35,248 bases of DNA from Asaia bogorensis. GTDB taxonomy: Bacteria; Pseudomonadota; Alphaproteobacteria; Rhodospirillales; CAMCUA01. Below the pieces are notes generated by a model that was not told the DNA's origin, did not search any database, and saw only the letters and a list, made by a program, of their open reading frames with translations. Positions 19,349 through 27,532 of this stretch are shown in pieces. Position 1 is the first letter of the stretch, and each line of letters begins with the position of its first letter. The stretch lies in the NCBI GenBank assembly GCA_945878455.1, contig CAMCUA010000004.1, positions 1-35,248 of the forward strand, in the 5' to 3' direction. Position numbers and translations under genes: made by a program.

Positions 19349-20029
19349 ATGATTCTGACCCGGGAAAGCATTAGGGATGGCTATGTGCAGCGCCTGGTGG
19401 CTCACGAACAGGCCGGGCGCAAGCCGCTGTCTGAAGAGCAGCTGAGGCTTTCCCGCCGGCAGGCGCTGGCCCGCAATGCGGCCAATGGCGAGGTCTGGAT
19501 CTTCGGCTACGGTTCCCTGATGTGGAACCCGGCGTTCCACTTTGTCGAGTCGCGGACGGGCACCATCTTCGGCTATCGCCGTCGCTTCTGCCTATGGTCG
19601 ACCATGGGACGTGGCAGTCCCGATAATCCCGGCCTGATGCTGGGCCTTGCCAGCGGCGGTAGTTGCCAGGGTCTGGCCTTGCGCATCGCACCCCAGGTCG
19701 TCGAATCGGAAACCGATATCCTGTGGCGGCGTGAGATGGTCAGGGGCGCCTATCGGCCGAGTTGGGTGCGCGTCCACACGCCGGAGGGCGTTGTCACCGC
19801 CATTACCTTCGTGATCAATCCGCAACACGATGCCTATGCCGGCATTCTGCCCGAGGAAACCGTGGTGGCGTCTATTGCGACGGCATGCGGCCGGCTGGGC
19901 CCTTGCGCCGAGTATCTGACCAATACGGTTTCCCATATGCAGGCGCTGGGCATCCGCGATCGGCATATGAGCGACCTGCTCGCCAAAGTCCGCGCCACGC
20001 CCCCGCAACAGACAACCGATGGCAGCTAG
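19349..20029 (+). CDS. gamma-glutamylcyclotransferase (ChaC-like)
   Basis: WIFGYGSLMWNPAFHFVESRTGTIFGYRRRFCLWSTMGRGSPDNPGLMLGLASGGSCQGLALRI...WRREMVRGAYRPSWV, ChaC signature. Confidence 0.93.
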   Translation: MILTRESIRDGYVQRLVAHEQAGRKPLSEEQLRLSRRQALARNAANGEVWIFGYGSLMWNPAFHFVESRTGTIFGYRRRFCLWSTMGRGSPDNPGLMLGLASGGSCQGLALRIAPQVVESETDILWRREMVRGAYRPSWVRVHTPEGVVTAITFVINPQHDAYAGILPEETVVASIATACGRLGPCAEYLTNTVSHMQALGIRDRHMSDLLAKVRATPPQQTTDGS

Positions 20030-21719
20030 CATGCCCACCCTGAGGCTGGCTTTGAACGAAGGACGATTGCGTCTGTGGTCGGGGCTCGTCCTCGTCGCTT
20101 ACGTTGTTCCGCACTTGCTCAATCACACGCTCGGCTTGATCTCGCTCGACGCCATGGAGGGGCTGCGGCAGGTCATCTCTGCTGTCTGGTACAGCCTGCC
20201 CGGGACTATCGCATTGTACGGGGCGTTCCTGATACATTTTAGCCTTGGCCTACTATCGCTGTTTCGCCGCCCCCACTTACGCATGCCGCTGTGGGAGGCT
20301 GCCCAGCTGACTTTAGGTCTGTTGGTCTGGCCCTTGCTTCTCGCGCATGCGCTTGGCACGCGGGGAGCCGCTACGTTGCTCGGCATCGACGTGACCTATC
20401 CCCTGGTGGTCGCCACCCTTTGGTTGGTGCGGGAATGGGGATGGTTGCAGCAAATTCTTCTGGTCTTCGTCGTCTGGGGTCATCTGTGCGTCGGGCTGCA
20501 TTTTTGGCTGCGCCTGAGATCTGGATACCGGCGTATCGTGCCGTTGCTTTATCCCCTGGCAGTGCTGTTGCCGTTGCTGGCTGTCGCCGGTTTCGTGCGG
20601 GCCGGGGCCGATGTCGGCGCGTTGGACGCCGCTGACCCGGCATGGCGGACCAGTCTTTTAGCGCCGCGCGACAATGCCCCGGCGGCAGCGAAGGCGACCT
20701 TGCAGCAGACCGCCGATGCGCTGATGGGTGCCATCTTCGGCGCCATCGCGCTGACGCTCGTCTGCCGGTTGGTGCGAACGGCATATCGAAACCGCCATGG
20801 GCGCTATCGCCTGGGCTGTCCCGACGGACGGACATTGATCGCTCCAGTCGGCCAGACTGTTTTGGCGACAATCCGCGCCGCCGGCATTCCACATGCGGCG
20901 GTCTGCGGCGGACGGGGTCGTTGTACGACCTGCCGGGTCAGGGTTACCGAAGGCCGGGCCGGTCTGGCACCGCCCGAAGAGGTGGAGAGCCGCGCCTTGT
21001 CGCGTCTGGGCACACCGGAAAACGTTCGGTTGGCCTGCCAGCTGCGCCCGCGCGGCGATTTGACGGTGCTGCCCTTGCTGCCGCCCCAGGCCGTGGCCAG
21101 TTCTTCGGCGGCGGGTGGCGTTAACGGCCGCGAACAGACCGTGGTCATTCTCTTCGCCGATCTGCGCGGTTCCACGCGTTTGGGCGAACGCAAATTACCC
21201 TATGACGTGCTGTTCATCCTCAACCAATTTTTCGCCGAGATGGCCGCCGCCTTGCGCGCGACGGATGGGCACTACGCCCAATTCAACGGCGACGGGCTCA
21301 TGGCGCTCTACGGTCTCGACGGCGATATCCAACGAGCCGCCCGCCAGGCCATGGCTGGCGCCGACCAGATGCTAAATCGGCTCGAGCAACTCAATCAGGT
21401 CCTGGCAATGGAACTTGCCGAACCCCTGCGCATGGGCATCGGCATTCACTGCGGCGAGGCCATCGTCGGCACCATGGGTCCCCCGGCGGCACCGATACTC
21501 TCGGCTATCGGCGACAATGTTAACGTGGCCGCTCGGCTGGAGTCGCTGACGAAACACTACGACGCCCCCGTCGTCATATCCGTCGAGGCGGTCAAGGCTG
21601 CCGGCATCGAAGCGCCAGGCGAGGGACGCCACCTGTCGAACGTATCCGGGCGGCATGGACCGATCGAGATTTTTGCCCTCGCCCATCCGGCGAGCTGGCT
21701 TGCCGCTCTCCGTCGTTGA
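20019..21719 (+). CDS. CyaC-like redox-linked adenylate/guanylate cyclase (TM anchor with His residues + 2Fe-2S ferredoxin domain + class III cyclase)
   Basis: N-terminal hydrophobic helices with conserved-looking His (VVPHLLNHTLG, FLIHFSLG, LLLAHALG, VWGHLCVGLHFW); ferredoxin CGGRGRCTTC...LACQL; cyclase VVILFADLRGSTRLGER, FNGDGLMALYG, IGDNVNVAARLESL. Alternative start at 20031. Confidence 0.9.
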   Translation: MAASMPTLRLALNEGRLRLWSGLVLVAYVVPHLLNHTLGLISLDAMEGLRQVISAVWYSLPGTIALYGAFLIHFSLGLLSLFRRPHLRMPLWEAAQLTLGLLVWPLLLAHALGTRGAATLLGIDVTYPLVVATLWLVREWGWLQQILLVFVVWGHLCVGLHFWLRLRSGYRRIVPLLYPLAVLLPLLAVAGFVRAGADVGALDAADPAWRTSLLAPRDNAPAAAKATLQQTADALMGAIFGAIALTLVCRLVRTAYRNRHGRYRLGCPDGRTLIAPVGQTVLATIRAAGIPHAAVCGGRGRCTTCRVRVTEGRAGLAPPEEVESRALSRLGTPENVRLACQLRPRGDLTVLPLLPPQAVASSSAAGGVNGREQTVVILFADLRGSTRLGERKLPYDVLFILNQFFAEMAAALRATDGHYAQFNGDGLMALYGLDGDIQRAARQAMAGADQMLNRLEQLNQVLAMELAEPLRMGIGIHCGEAIVGTMGPPAAPILSAIGDNVNVAARLESLTKHYDAPVVISVEAVKAAGIEAPGEGRHLSNVSGRHGPIEIFALAHPASWLAALRR

Positions 21720-21755
21720 GTTTCGGATGTTGAGTTTCAGCAGGTACCAATGAAA

Positions 21756-21778
21756 AAGCCCCTCACCAGGAGGGGCTT
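21756..21778 (-). terminator. intrinsic terminator for the small minus-strand ORF
   Basis: Perfect 9-bp stem AAGCCCCTC/GAGGGGCTT with loop ACCAG; continuing A-tract on plus strand gives a U-tract on the minus-strand transcript. Confidence 0.75.
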
Positions 21779-21808
21779 GCAGACAAAAGACCCGACCAGT
21801 CTGGCCTG

Positions 21809-22045
21809 TCAGACGGAAATATCGAGCTGGCCGTTGTTGGCAGCAGGCGCAGGTGCGCTGACGTCGCGCGCCTGCTGTGTGGCAGCGGCGTCGCGGCTCT
21901 CCTGAGCTTTCGCATCGGCCGTCAATCGTACTTGGCGCAACTGCTCATTTTGCTCGCTCGCCAAACGGACAGCTTGGCGAGCGGCGGCGAGCGGCAACAA
22001 GGCAACTTTGACCGGCTGAGTCGTATCAAATGAGTCGACAGCCAT
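21809..22045 (-). CDS. small hypothetical protein (78 aa), Gln/Ala-rich, predicted coiled/helical
   Basis: MAVDSFDTTQPVKVALLPLAAARQAVRLASEQNEQLRQVRLTADAKAQESRDAAATQQARDVSAPAPAANNGQLDISV; own intrinsic terminator downstream and AT-rich upstream region support expression. Confidence 0.6.
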   Translation of the reverse strand: MAVDSFDTTQPVKVALLPLAAARQAVRLASEQNEQLRQVRLTADAKAQESRDAAATQQARDVSAPAPAANNGQLDISV

Positions 22046-22243
22046 GTCGGATTATCCTTCGCGACATAACCTATAGCATAGAATATAACGTATATATATC
22101 GAATTGCACGTAAATTCCATAACGGGGCAATAGAGTGAAGATGCCATTGAGCCGGCAACCCGGATAAAATCAGTACCCTACCGGTTGGCTTTGCACCGTC
22201 GATCGATACGGCCAGTCGTCATTGAAAGGAAAACCGTCACCTT
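22046..22243. promoter_or_regulatory. AT-rich divergent intergenic/promoter region
   Basis: Between divergent starts at 22045(-) and 22244(+); contains an unusually AT-rich stretch ATAGCATAGAATATAACGTATATATATCG within a GC-rich window. Confidence 0.4.
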
Positions 22244-22690
22244 ATGTCGGACATCGATGAAATCAGTCAGGAGGCTGTCCAGAAGCAGGTAACGGACACG
22301 CTGCGCCGATATGTCGGGCTCGGGCGGCCGTTCAGCGTCACCGAGTTCGCTAAGGCAACCGGCATTCCCGAGCGCACCTTAAAAAGCTATCAGGGCGGAC
22401 AGGCCACTCCTAGTTTTGCCTATATGTTGCGGTTGATGGCTGTTTTACCCCCAGAGTTTGCAGATGCCGTCTTGGCGCCCGCCAATCTTGGTAATGTCAG
22501 CCGCATCCATCGCGGCCGCGGCTCCAGCTTAGATGTCCACGCTTTGGCCAGTCAGCTCAATAGCTTAATTGCTCAGGCGCTGGCCGACGATGGGATCATC
22601 GATCACCTGGAAGAAGCGGATATGGAGCCCACGGTGCGTTCTCTGCAGGCCCGTTGCAACGCTTGGCTGTCGCGCCGTCAACCGCGCTGA
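22244..22690 (+). CDS. helix-turn-helix protein, XRE/phage-repressor-like
   Basis: [48 protein letters not shown] resembles an HTH_XRE-type DNA-binding domain. Confidence 0.65.
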   Translation: MSDIDEISQEAVQKQVTDTLRRYVGLGRPFSVTEFAKATGIPERTLKSYQGGQATPSFAYMLRLMAVLPPEFADAVLAPANLGNVSRIHRGRGSSLDVHALASQLNSLIAQALADDGIIDHLEEADMEPTVRSLQARCNAWLSRRQPR

Positions 22691-22823
22691 ATGGGCTACA
22701 CCAACGCCGGGCGGGCAGCCGTTGACAGGGGTCAGGCCCTACCCTATGGTCCGCCCCCGGCCGCGCCCCAAAGGCACGGTGATGGGACGAACAGTGGATG
22801 CGAGCAGCGCAAGAGTTCAGGCC

Positions 22824-22949
22824 ATGAAGATCAGAAATTCGCTTAAATCGGCCAAAACCCGCGACAAGAACTGCGTTCTCGTCCGGCGCAAAGGGCGCAT
22901 GTTCGTCATCAACAAGCGCAACCCCCGCTTCAAGGCGCGCCAGGGCTGA
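22824..22949 (+). CDS. rpmJ: 50S ribosomal protein L36 (C-minus / type B form)
   Basis: [41 protein letters not shown], clear L36; start internal to the 22569 ORF. Confidence 0.93.
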   Translation: MKIRNSLKSAKTRDKNCVLVRRKGRMFVINKRNPRFKARQG

Positions 22950-23156
22950 CGGTCACGTCGAATCCGTCACCGATACTTGGCTCCTACTTTAACCATCCAC
23001 ACCAGCTCACGCACTTGTGAACGAGCGCGCGGCCTATAGGCTTGCGCTCTGCTCATCGGCGTTTCCGACCCCCGACGGTCGCCTATCGATGACGCCATGG
23101 GTTTCCGATGGCGGCGTCGTTGCCTATGATCGCTGCGGCAAAGCTGGAGAGACCGC

Positions 23157-24644
23157 ATGCAGATGCCCCCGCCCGACCCAGACGTCCTCAGCCGGCGCCC
23201 GGAAATCCTTGTGGCCTTGCGCGCGATACTGCCGGCCGAATGCATCATTGCCGACGAGGATTCCCGGCGCGCTTACGAATGCGACGGGCTCAGCGCCTAT
23301 CGTCAACTACCGCTGATCGTCATCCTGCCGGAAACCACCGAACAGGTCGCCCGCGTCCTGCGCTATTGCCGGGATCATGGGGTCAAAGTGGTGCCGCGCG
23401 GCGCCGGCACATCGTTATCCGGCGGTGCCTTACCGTTGGCCGATGCGGTGACGATAGGTCTGGGTAAATTCAACCGCATTCTTGACATCGACTTTGCCAA
23501 CCGCTGCGTCGTCGTCCAGCCCGGCGTCACCAACCTGGCCATAACCCAGGCCGTGGCCCATGCCGGTTTCTATTATGCGCCTGACCCCTCGAGTCAGATC
23601 GCCTGCACCATCGGCGGCAATGTCGCCGAAAATTCCGGCGGAGTGCATTGTCTCAAGTACGGGCTTACCGCCCATAATCTGTTGGGTGTCGAGATGGTGT
23701 TGACGTCGGGCGACATCATCCGCCTGGGCGGTCGCCATCTGGACCCCGGCACCTACGATCTGCTCGGCGTCATCACCGGCTCCGAGGGGCTGCTTGGCGT
23801 GGTCACCGAGGTTACCGTGCGCATCCTCAAGGCCCCGGAAACGGCCCGCGCCGTCCTCCTCGGCTTCCCATCGCCCGAGGCGGCTGGCGATTGTGTCGCC
23901 GCCATCATCGGCAACGGTATTGTGCCGGGTGGCCTGGAAATGATGGACACACCCGCCATCCACGCCGCCGAAGACTTCGTCCACGCCGGATATCCGCGCG
24001 ATGTCGCCGGATTGTTGATCGCCGAATTGGACGGCCCCGCAGCCGAAGTCGCCTATCTGCTCGAACGGGTCACGGCCATCGCCCGCGACACGGGGGCCGT
24101 ATTCGTGCGCGTCAGCGAGTCGGAGGAAGAGCGCCAGCGCTTTTGGGCCGGACGTAAAGCCGCCTTCCCTGCCGTCGGGCGAATTTCACCGGATTACTAT
24201 TGCATGGATGGGACCATCCCGCGCCGCTGCCTGGCCGAGGTCTTGCGCCGAACCGCACAATTATCGGCAAAGTACGGCCTACGCGTTGCCAATGTTTTTC
24301 ACGCCGGCGACGGCAACCTGCACCCGCTCATCTTGTACGATGCCAATCTGCCGGGCGAATTGGAGCGGGCCGAGGAACTGGGCGCCGACATCTTGCGCCT
24401 GTGCGTCGAGGTTGGCGGCGTTCTGACCGGCGAACACGGTGTCGGCGTGGAAAAGCGCGACCTGATGGGGGCGATGTTCGACGCTGTCGACCTTGGCCAC
24501 CAACAGCGGCTGAAATGCGCCTTCGATCCCGAGGGGTTGCTCAATCCCGGTAAGGTCTATCCCACCTTACACCGCTGCGCCGAATTGGGCCGCCTGCACG
24601 TTCATCGCGGACAGCTGCCGTTTCCCGATCTGCCACGCTTTTGA
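23157..24644 (+). CDS. FAD-linked oxidase, glycolate oxidase subunit GlcD-like
   Basis: LPETTEQVARVLRYCRDHGVKVVPRGAGTSLSGGALPLADAVTIGLGKFNRILDID...TIGGNVAENSGGVHCLKYGLT...GEHGVGVEKRDLM. Confidence 0.93.
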   Translation: MQMPPPDPDVLSRRPEILVALRAILPAECIIADEDSRRAYECDGLSAYRQLPLIVILPETTEQVARVLRYCRDHGVKVVPRGAGTSLSGGALPLADAVTIGLGKFNRILDIDFANRCVVVQPGVTNLAITQAVAHAGFYYAPDPSSQIACTIGGNVAENSGGVHCLKYGLTAHNLLGVEMVLTSGDIIRLGGRHLDPGTYDLLGVITGSEGLLGVVTEVTVRILKAPETARAVLLGFPSPEAAGDCVAAIIGNGIVPGGLEMMDTPAIHAAEDFVHAGYPRDVAGLLIAELDGPAAEVAYLLERVTAIARDTGAVFVRVSESEEERQRFWAGRKAAFPAVGRISPDYYCMDGTIPRRCLAEVLRRTAQLSAKYGLRVANVFHAGDGNLHPLILYDANLPGELERAEELGADILRLCVEVGGVLTGEHGVGVEKRDLMGAMFDAVDLGHQQRLKCAFDPEGLLNPGKVYPTLHRCAELGRLHVHRGQLPFPDLPRF

Positions 24645-24664
24645 AGGCAGGTCCGCTCCTGGCC

Positions 24665-25477
24665 TTATTCCCCCTGCTGCAGCAGTAGACCCCGACTCCG
24701 GGCCAGCCGGAACATGTAGAGAAAGAATCCAATCGACGCAGCAAGGTAGACGAGGTTGAGGCCGGCCGCCCAGACAAGGTGCGGTACGTCGAAGCGATCT
24801 TCGAACAAAACGGCGCGCATGCCTTCGAAGACATGCGCCGAGGGCAAGGCCAGGGCCACCGGTTGCAGCCAATCGGGCAGGGTAGAGATCGGATAATAGA
24901 TTCCGGACACGGGCGCCAACAGGAACACCCCCAACCAGATCAAGCTTTCCGCACCCAATCCGTTGCGCAGAACGATGCCTGATGCGATCAGGCCAAGCCA
25001 CCAGCCCATGGCCAGCAGATTGGCGAAAAACGCGAGCAGCGGCGGCCCCAGTTCGAAAACCCAGACGCCATAAAACGGCAAAGCCAGCAGTGCTGCCGGC
25101 AAGACGCCGATCACCGTGCGCAACAGGCTCATGGTCATCAAGGCGATCACAAATTCGTAGGGACGCAGGGGGCTGACGAACAGTTGGCCGAGATTGCGGG
25201 CGTACATTTCCTCGACAAAGGGGATGGCGAAACCCAAATTGCTGCGAAACATCACGTCCCAGAGCAAGACAGCACTGATCAGCACCGAGGCCGCCTGAGC
25301 CACCCACGAACTGTGCTGCAGAAAGAATGTGGTGATGAAACCCCACATCAGCATCTGCATCAAAGGCCAGTACGCAAGTTCCAACAGACGTGGCCAGGAA
25401 CGGCGCATGACGTAAGCGTGGCGCAGGATAATGGCGCCGATCCGCCGTCCCGGTGAGCCGGACTCGGCGGCCATCAT
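24665..25477 (-). CDS. ABC-2 type transporter permease
   Basis: About six TM segments: YWPLMQMLMWGFITTFF...LLWDVMFRSNLGFAIPFVEEMYARNLGQLFVSPLRPYEFVIALM; start MMAAESG overlaps the stop of the upstream ATPase. Confidence 0.88.
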   Translation of the reverse strand: MMAAESGSPGRRIGAIILRHAYVMRRSWPRLLELAYWPLMQMLMWGFITTFFLQHSSWVAQAASVLISAVLLWDVMFRSNLGFAIPFVEEMYARNLGQLFVSPLRPYEFVIALMTMSLLRTVIGVLPAALLALPFYGVWVFELGPPLLAFFANLLAMGWWLGLIASGIVLRNGLGAESLIWLGVFLLAPVSGIYYPISTLPDWLQPVALALPSAHVFEGMRAVLFEDRFDVPHLVWAAGLNLVYLAASIGFFLYMFRLARSRGLLLQQGE

Positions 25478-26253
25478 TTCGTCGCTCCGGACAAGGTTCC
25501 GGAACGGCGTTGGCGGGCGACGTCGAGGAACACCTCTTCTAGGTTTTCTCGACCGTAACGGCGCAGCAGATCGGTCGGGGCGCCGTCGTCGACGATGGCC
25601 CCCGCCCGCATCATCAGCACCCGGTCGCACAGGCGCTCAACCTCGCCCATGTTGTGCGACGCGAGTAGGATGGTCGTACCCACCCGTTGCCGGTAACGCT
25701 CCAGATAGCCACGCACCCAGTCTCCGGTATCGGGATCGAGCGAAGCCGTCGGTTCGTCGAGCAGCAGCAGTTCCGGTTCGTTGAGCAAGGCCTTGGCCAG
25801 AGCCACCCGGGTTGCCTGTCCCGACGAAAGACTGCCCAATGGCCGGTGCAGAAAGGCTCCCATGTCCAAATCGCTGGCCAGTTCGGCGACGCGCTCGCGC
25901 ACCCGGGAAAGGCCGTACAGATGGCCGTATACGGTTAGGTTTTCCGCCGCGCTCAGCCGCTTTGGCAAATCGATATAGGGCGAGGAAAAATTCATCCGGC
26001 CCAAGACGCGAAAGCGATGATGGGCCATATCTTCGCCGAGCACCGTCACCGTCCCGGCCGTCGGCAGCAACAATCCCAGGATGATCGACAGCGTCGTCGT
26101 CTTGCCGGCGCCATTGCCACCCAGCAAGGCCGTGGTTGAGCCGCGCGCCACCGAGAAGGTCAGCGAATCGATGGCGGTCACATCGCCGAAGCGCTTGGTC
26201 AGTCCCACGATGGAAATGGCCGGCGATGCGGCGACCTGATCGGACGCCATCAT
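25474..26253 (-). CDS. ABC transporter ATP-binding protein
   Basis: Walker A LLGGNGAGKTTT, signature LSSGQATRVALAKAL, Walker B LLLLDEPTASLD. Confidence 0.95.
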   Translation of the reverse strand: MMASDQVAASPAISIVGLTKRFGDVTAIDSLTFSVARGSTTALLGGNGAGKTTTLSIILGLLLPTAGTVTVLGEDMAHHRFRVLGRMNFSSPYIDLPKRLSAAENLTVYGHLYGLSRVRERVAELASDLDMGAFLHRPLGSLSSGQATRVALAKALLNEPELLLLDEPTASLDPDTGDWVRGYLERYRQRVGTTILLASHNMGEVERLCDRVLMMRAGAIVDDGAPTDLLRRYGRENLEEVFLDVARQRRSGTLSGATK

Positions 26254-27530
26254 CCGTTACGCTGCACGCGGGTTTTCAGGCGCCGCAGCTCCCGTTTGCG
26301 ATTTTCCTCGGCAATCAGCACCTCCACATGCCGGCCCTGGAACAGGGATATCCCTACGGAACGGCCAAAATCGATGGCCTCGCGATTGTCGCAGCGACAC
26401 AGGATAACCCGATCCTCGCCGCTGCGCTTAATCATGGCATGGATGCGATTGCGCATTTCCTCGCCGCCATCGACCAATTGGGGATGCCAGTACAGCTTAA
26501 GGAAATCGGCCCCCAGGCGTTCGCGGTCGATCATCGACATGGTCTGATAGGTCAGACCGTCGATACAGATACGATAGCCGCGTTCCTGAGCGAAACTGCG
26601 GGCAAACATATAAGCGCCCAGATCGGCGAACAGATCGACCACCTGCAGCTCGACGATCATGTGGCCGCGCCGGCCAGCGGGGACGTTGTCGTCGAAACCG
26701 AGAAATTGCGGCGATAGCATGGTGGTGACGTTGAGGTTGAAGCTGATGTCGCCGGAGATGGTGATCTGATCGGTCTTGGCCAACATCGATAGCATGCGCC
26801 TGTCCAGCGTTTCGGTCAGGTGCTGGAACAGCCAGGGGCTGGAGGACAGATCGACGCCGGGCAACAACGTCTCGCGCAAATCCCGGATGGAAATGAACAG
26901 TTCGCTGAAGGCGGGCTCGGGTGCCAGCTTCGGCCCCAGCATGCAGATGAATTGCCGGCGCACCAGATTCGACAGGTCCGTGCGGGTAAGCGCCGTCTCC
27001 ATGCGGCCCAGCACCAAAGGCGTCAGCGGCTCGCCCTTATCCTGCTTGGCGCGCAACGCCGCGCGGGTATCCAACTTGGCCCGCGTGCCGGTCTGCCGAT
27101 GCTCTTCGGAATCGACCAGTCCTTGGGCGAAGCGCAGAATGTCATCATATTGGCTGGCGACGTCGAACCATGTACAAAATCGCCGGTTTGCCGTCTCCCC
27201 TTCGGCCAACAGGGGATCGTCGCTGAACAAGAAACGGACGCGTTGAACGGCGTTTTCCGCTGCTGTATGCGCTTCGTCCTTGTAGATGAAAAACAGGTCC
27301 GAATTCTTGATCTGGAACAGTTGACCCTGCAACGAATGGATCAGATTTTCGAAGTTGTCCGCCGCCACGCGAATATGATGTTCGCGTCGGTTGAAGGGAC
27401 GCAAGTGCGACAGGTGAATATGCACCGCCTTGCGTTCATCCTTGTGCTGTTCAAGACGACGGACGTAATCGAGCAACAGATATTCCTGGCTGGGCGCGCG
27501 GCGCGGCGTTTCGAAGGGAGGACGGGCCAT
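26250..27530 (-). CDS. degenerate GGDEF-EAL-like protein (paralog B)
   Basis: GGDEF-like N-half (VHIHLSHLRPFNRREHHIRVAADNFENLI...QLFQIKNSDLFFIYKD) and EAL-like C-half (FNLNVTTMLSPQFLGF...MIVELQVVDLF...ICIDGLT...FLKLYWHP...VILCRCDNREAIDFGRSVGISLFQGRHVE) with missing catalytic motifs. Confidence 0.65.
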   Translation of the reverse strand: MARPPFETPRRAPSQEYLLLDYVRRLEQHKDERKAVHIHLSHLRPFNRREHHIRVAADNFENLIHSLQGQLFQIKNSDLFFIYKDEAHTAAENAVQRVRFLFSDDPLLAEGETANRRFCTWFDVASQYDDILRFAQGLVDSEEHRQTGTRAKLDTRAALRAKQDKGEPLTPLVLGRMETALTRTDLSNLVRRQFICMLGPKLAPEPAFSELFISIRDLRETLLPGVDLSSSPWLFQHLTETLDRRMLSMLAKTDQITISGDISFNLNVTTMLSPQFLGFDDNVPAGRRGHMIVELQVVDLFADLGAYMFARSFAQERGYRICIDGLTYQTMSMIDRERLGADFLKLYWHPQLVDGGEEMRNRIHAMIKRSGEDRVILCRCDNREAIDFGRSVGISLFQGRHVEVLIAEENRKRELRRLKTRVQRNG

Positions 27531-27532
27531 GA

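Noticed and set aside
22824-22949. L36 lacking the zinc-ribbon cysteines as a novelty
   Set aside because: The C-minus L36 form is the usual one in alphaproteobacteria as far as I know, so it is ordinary.
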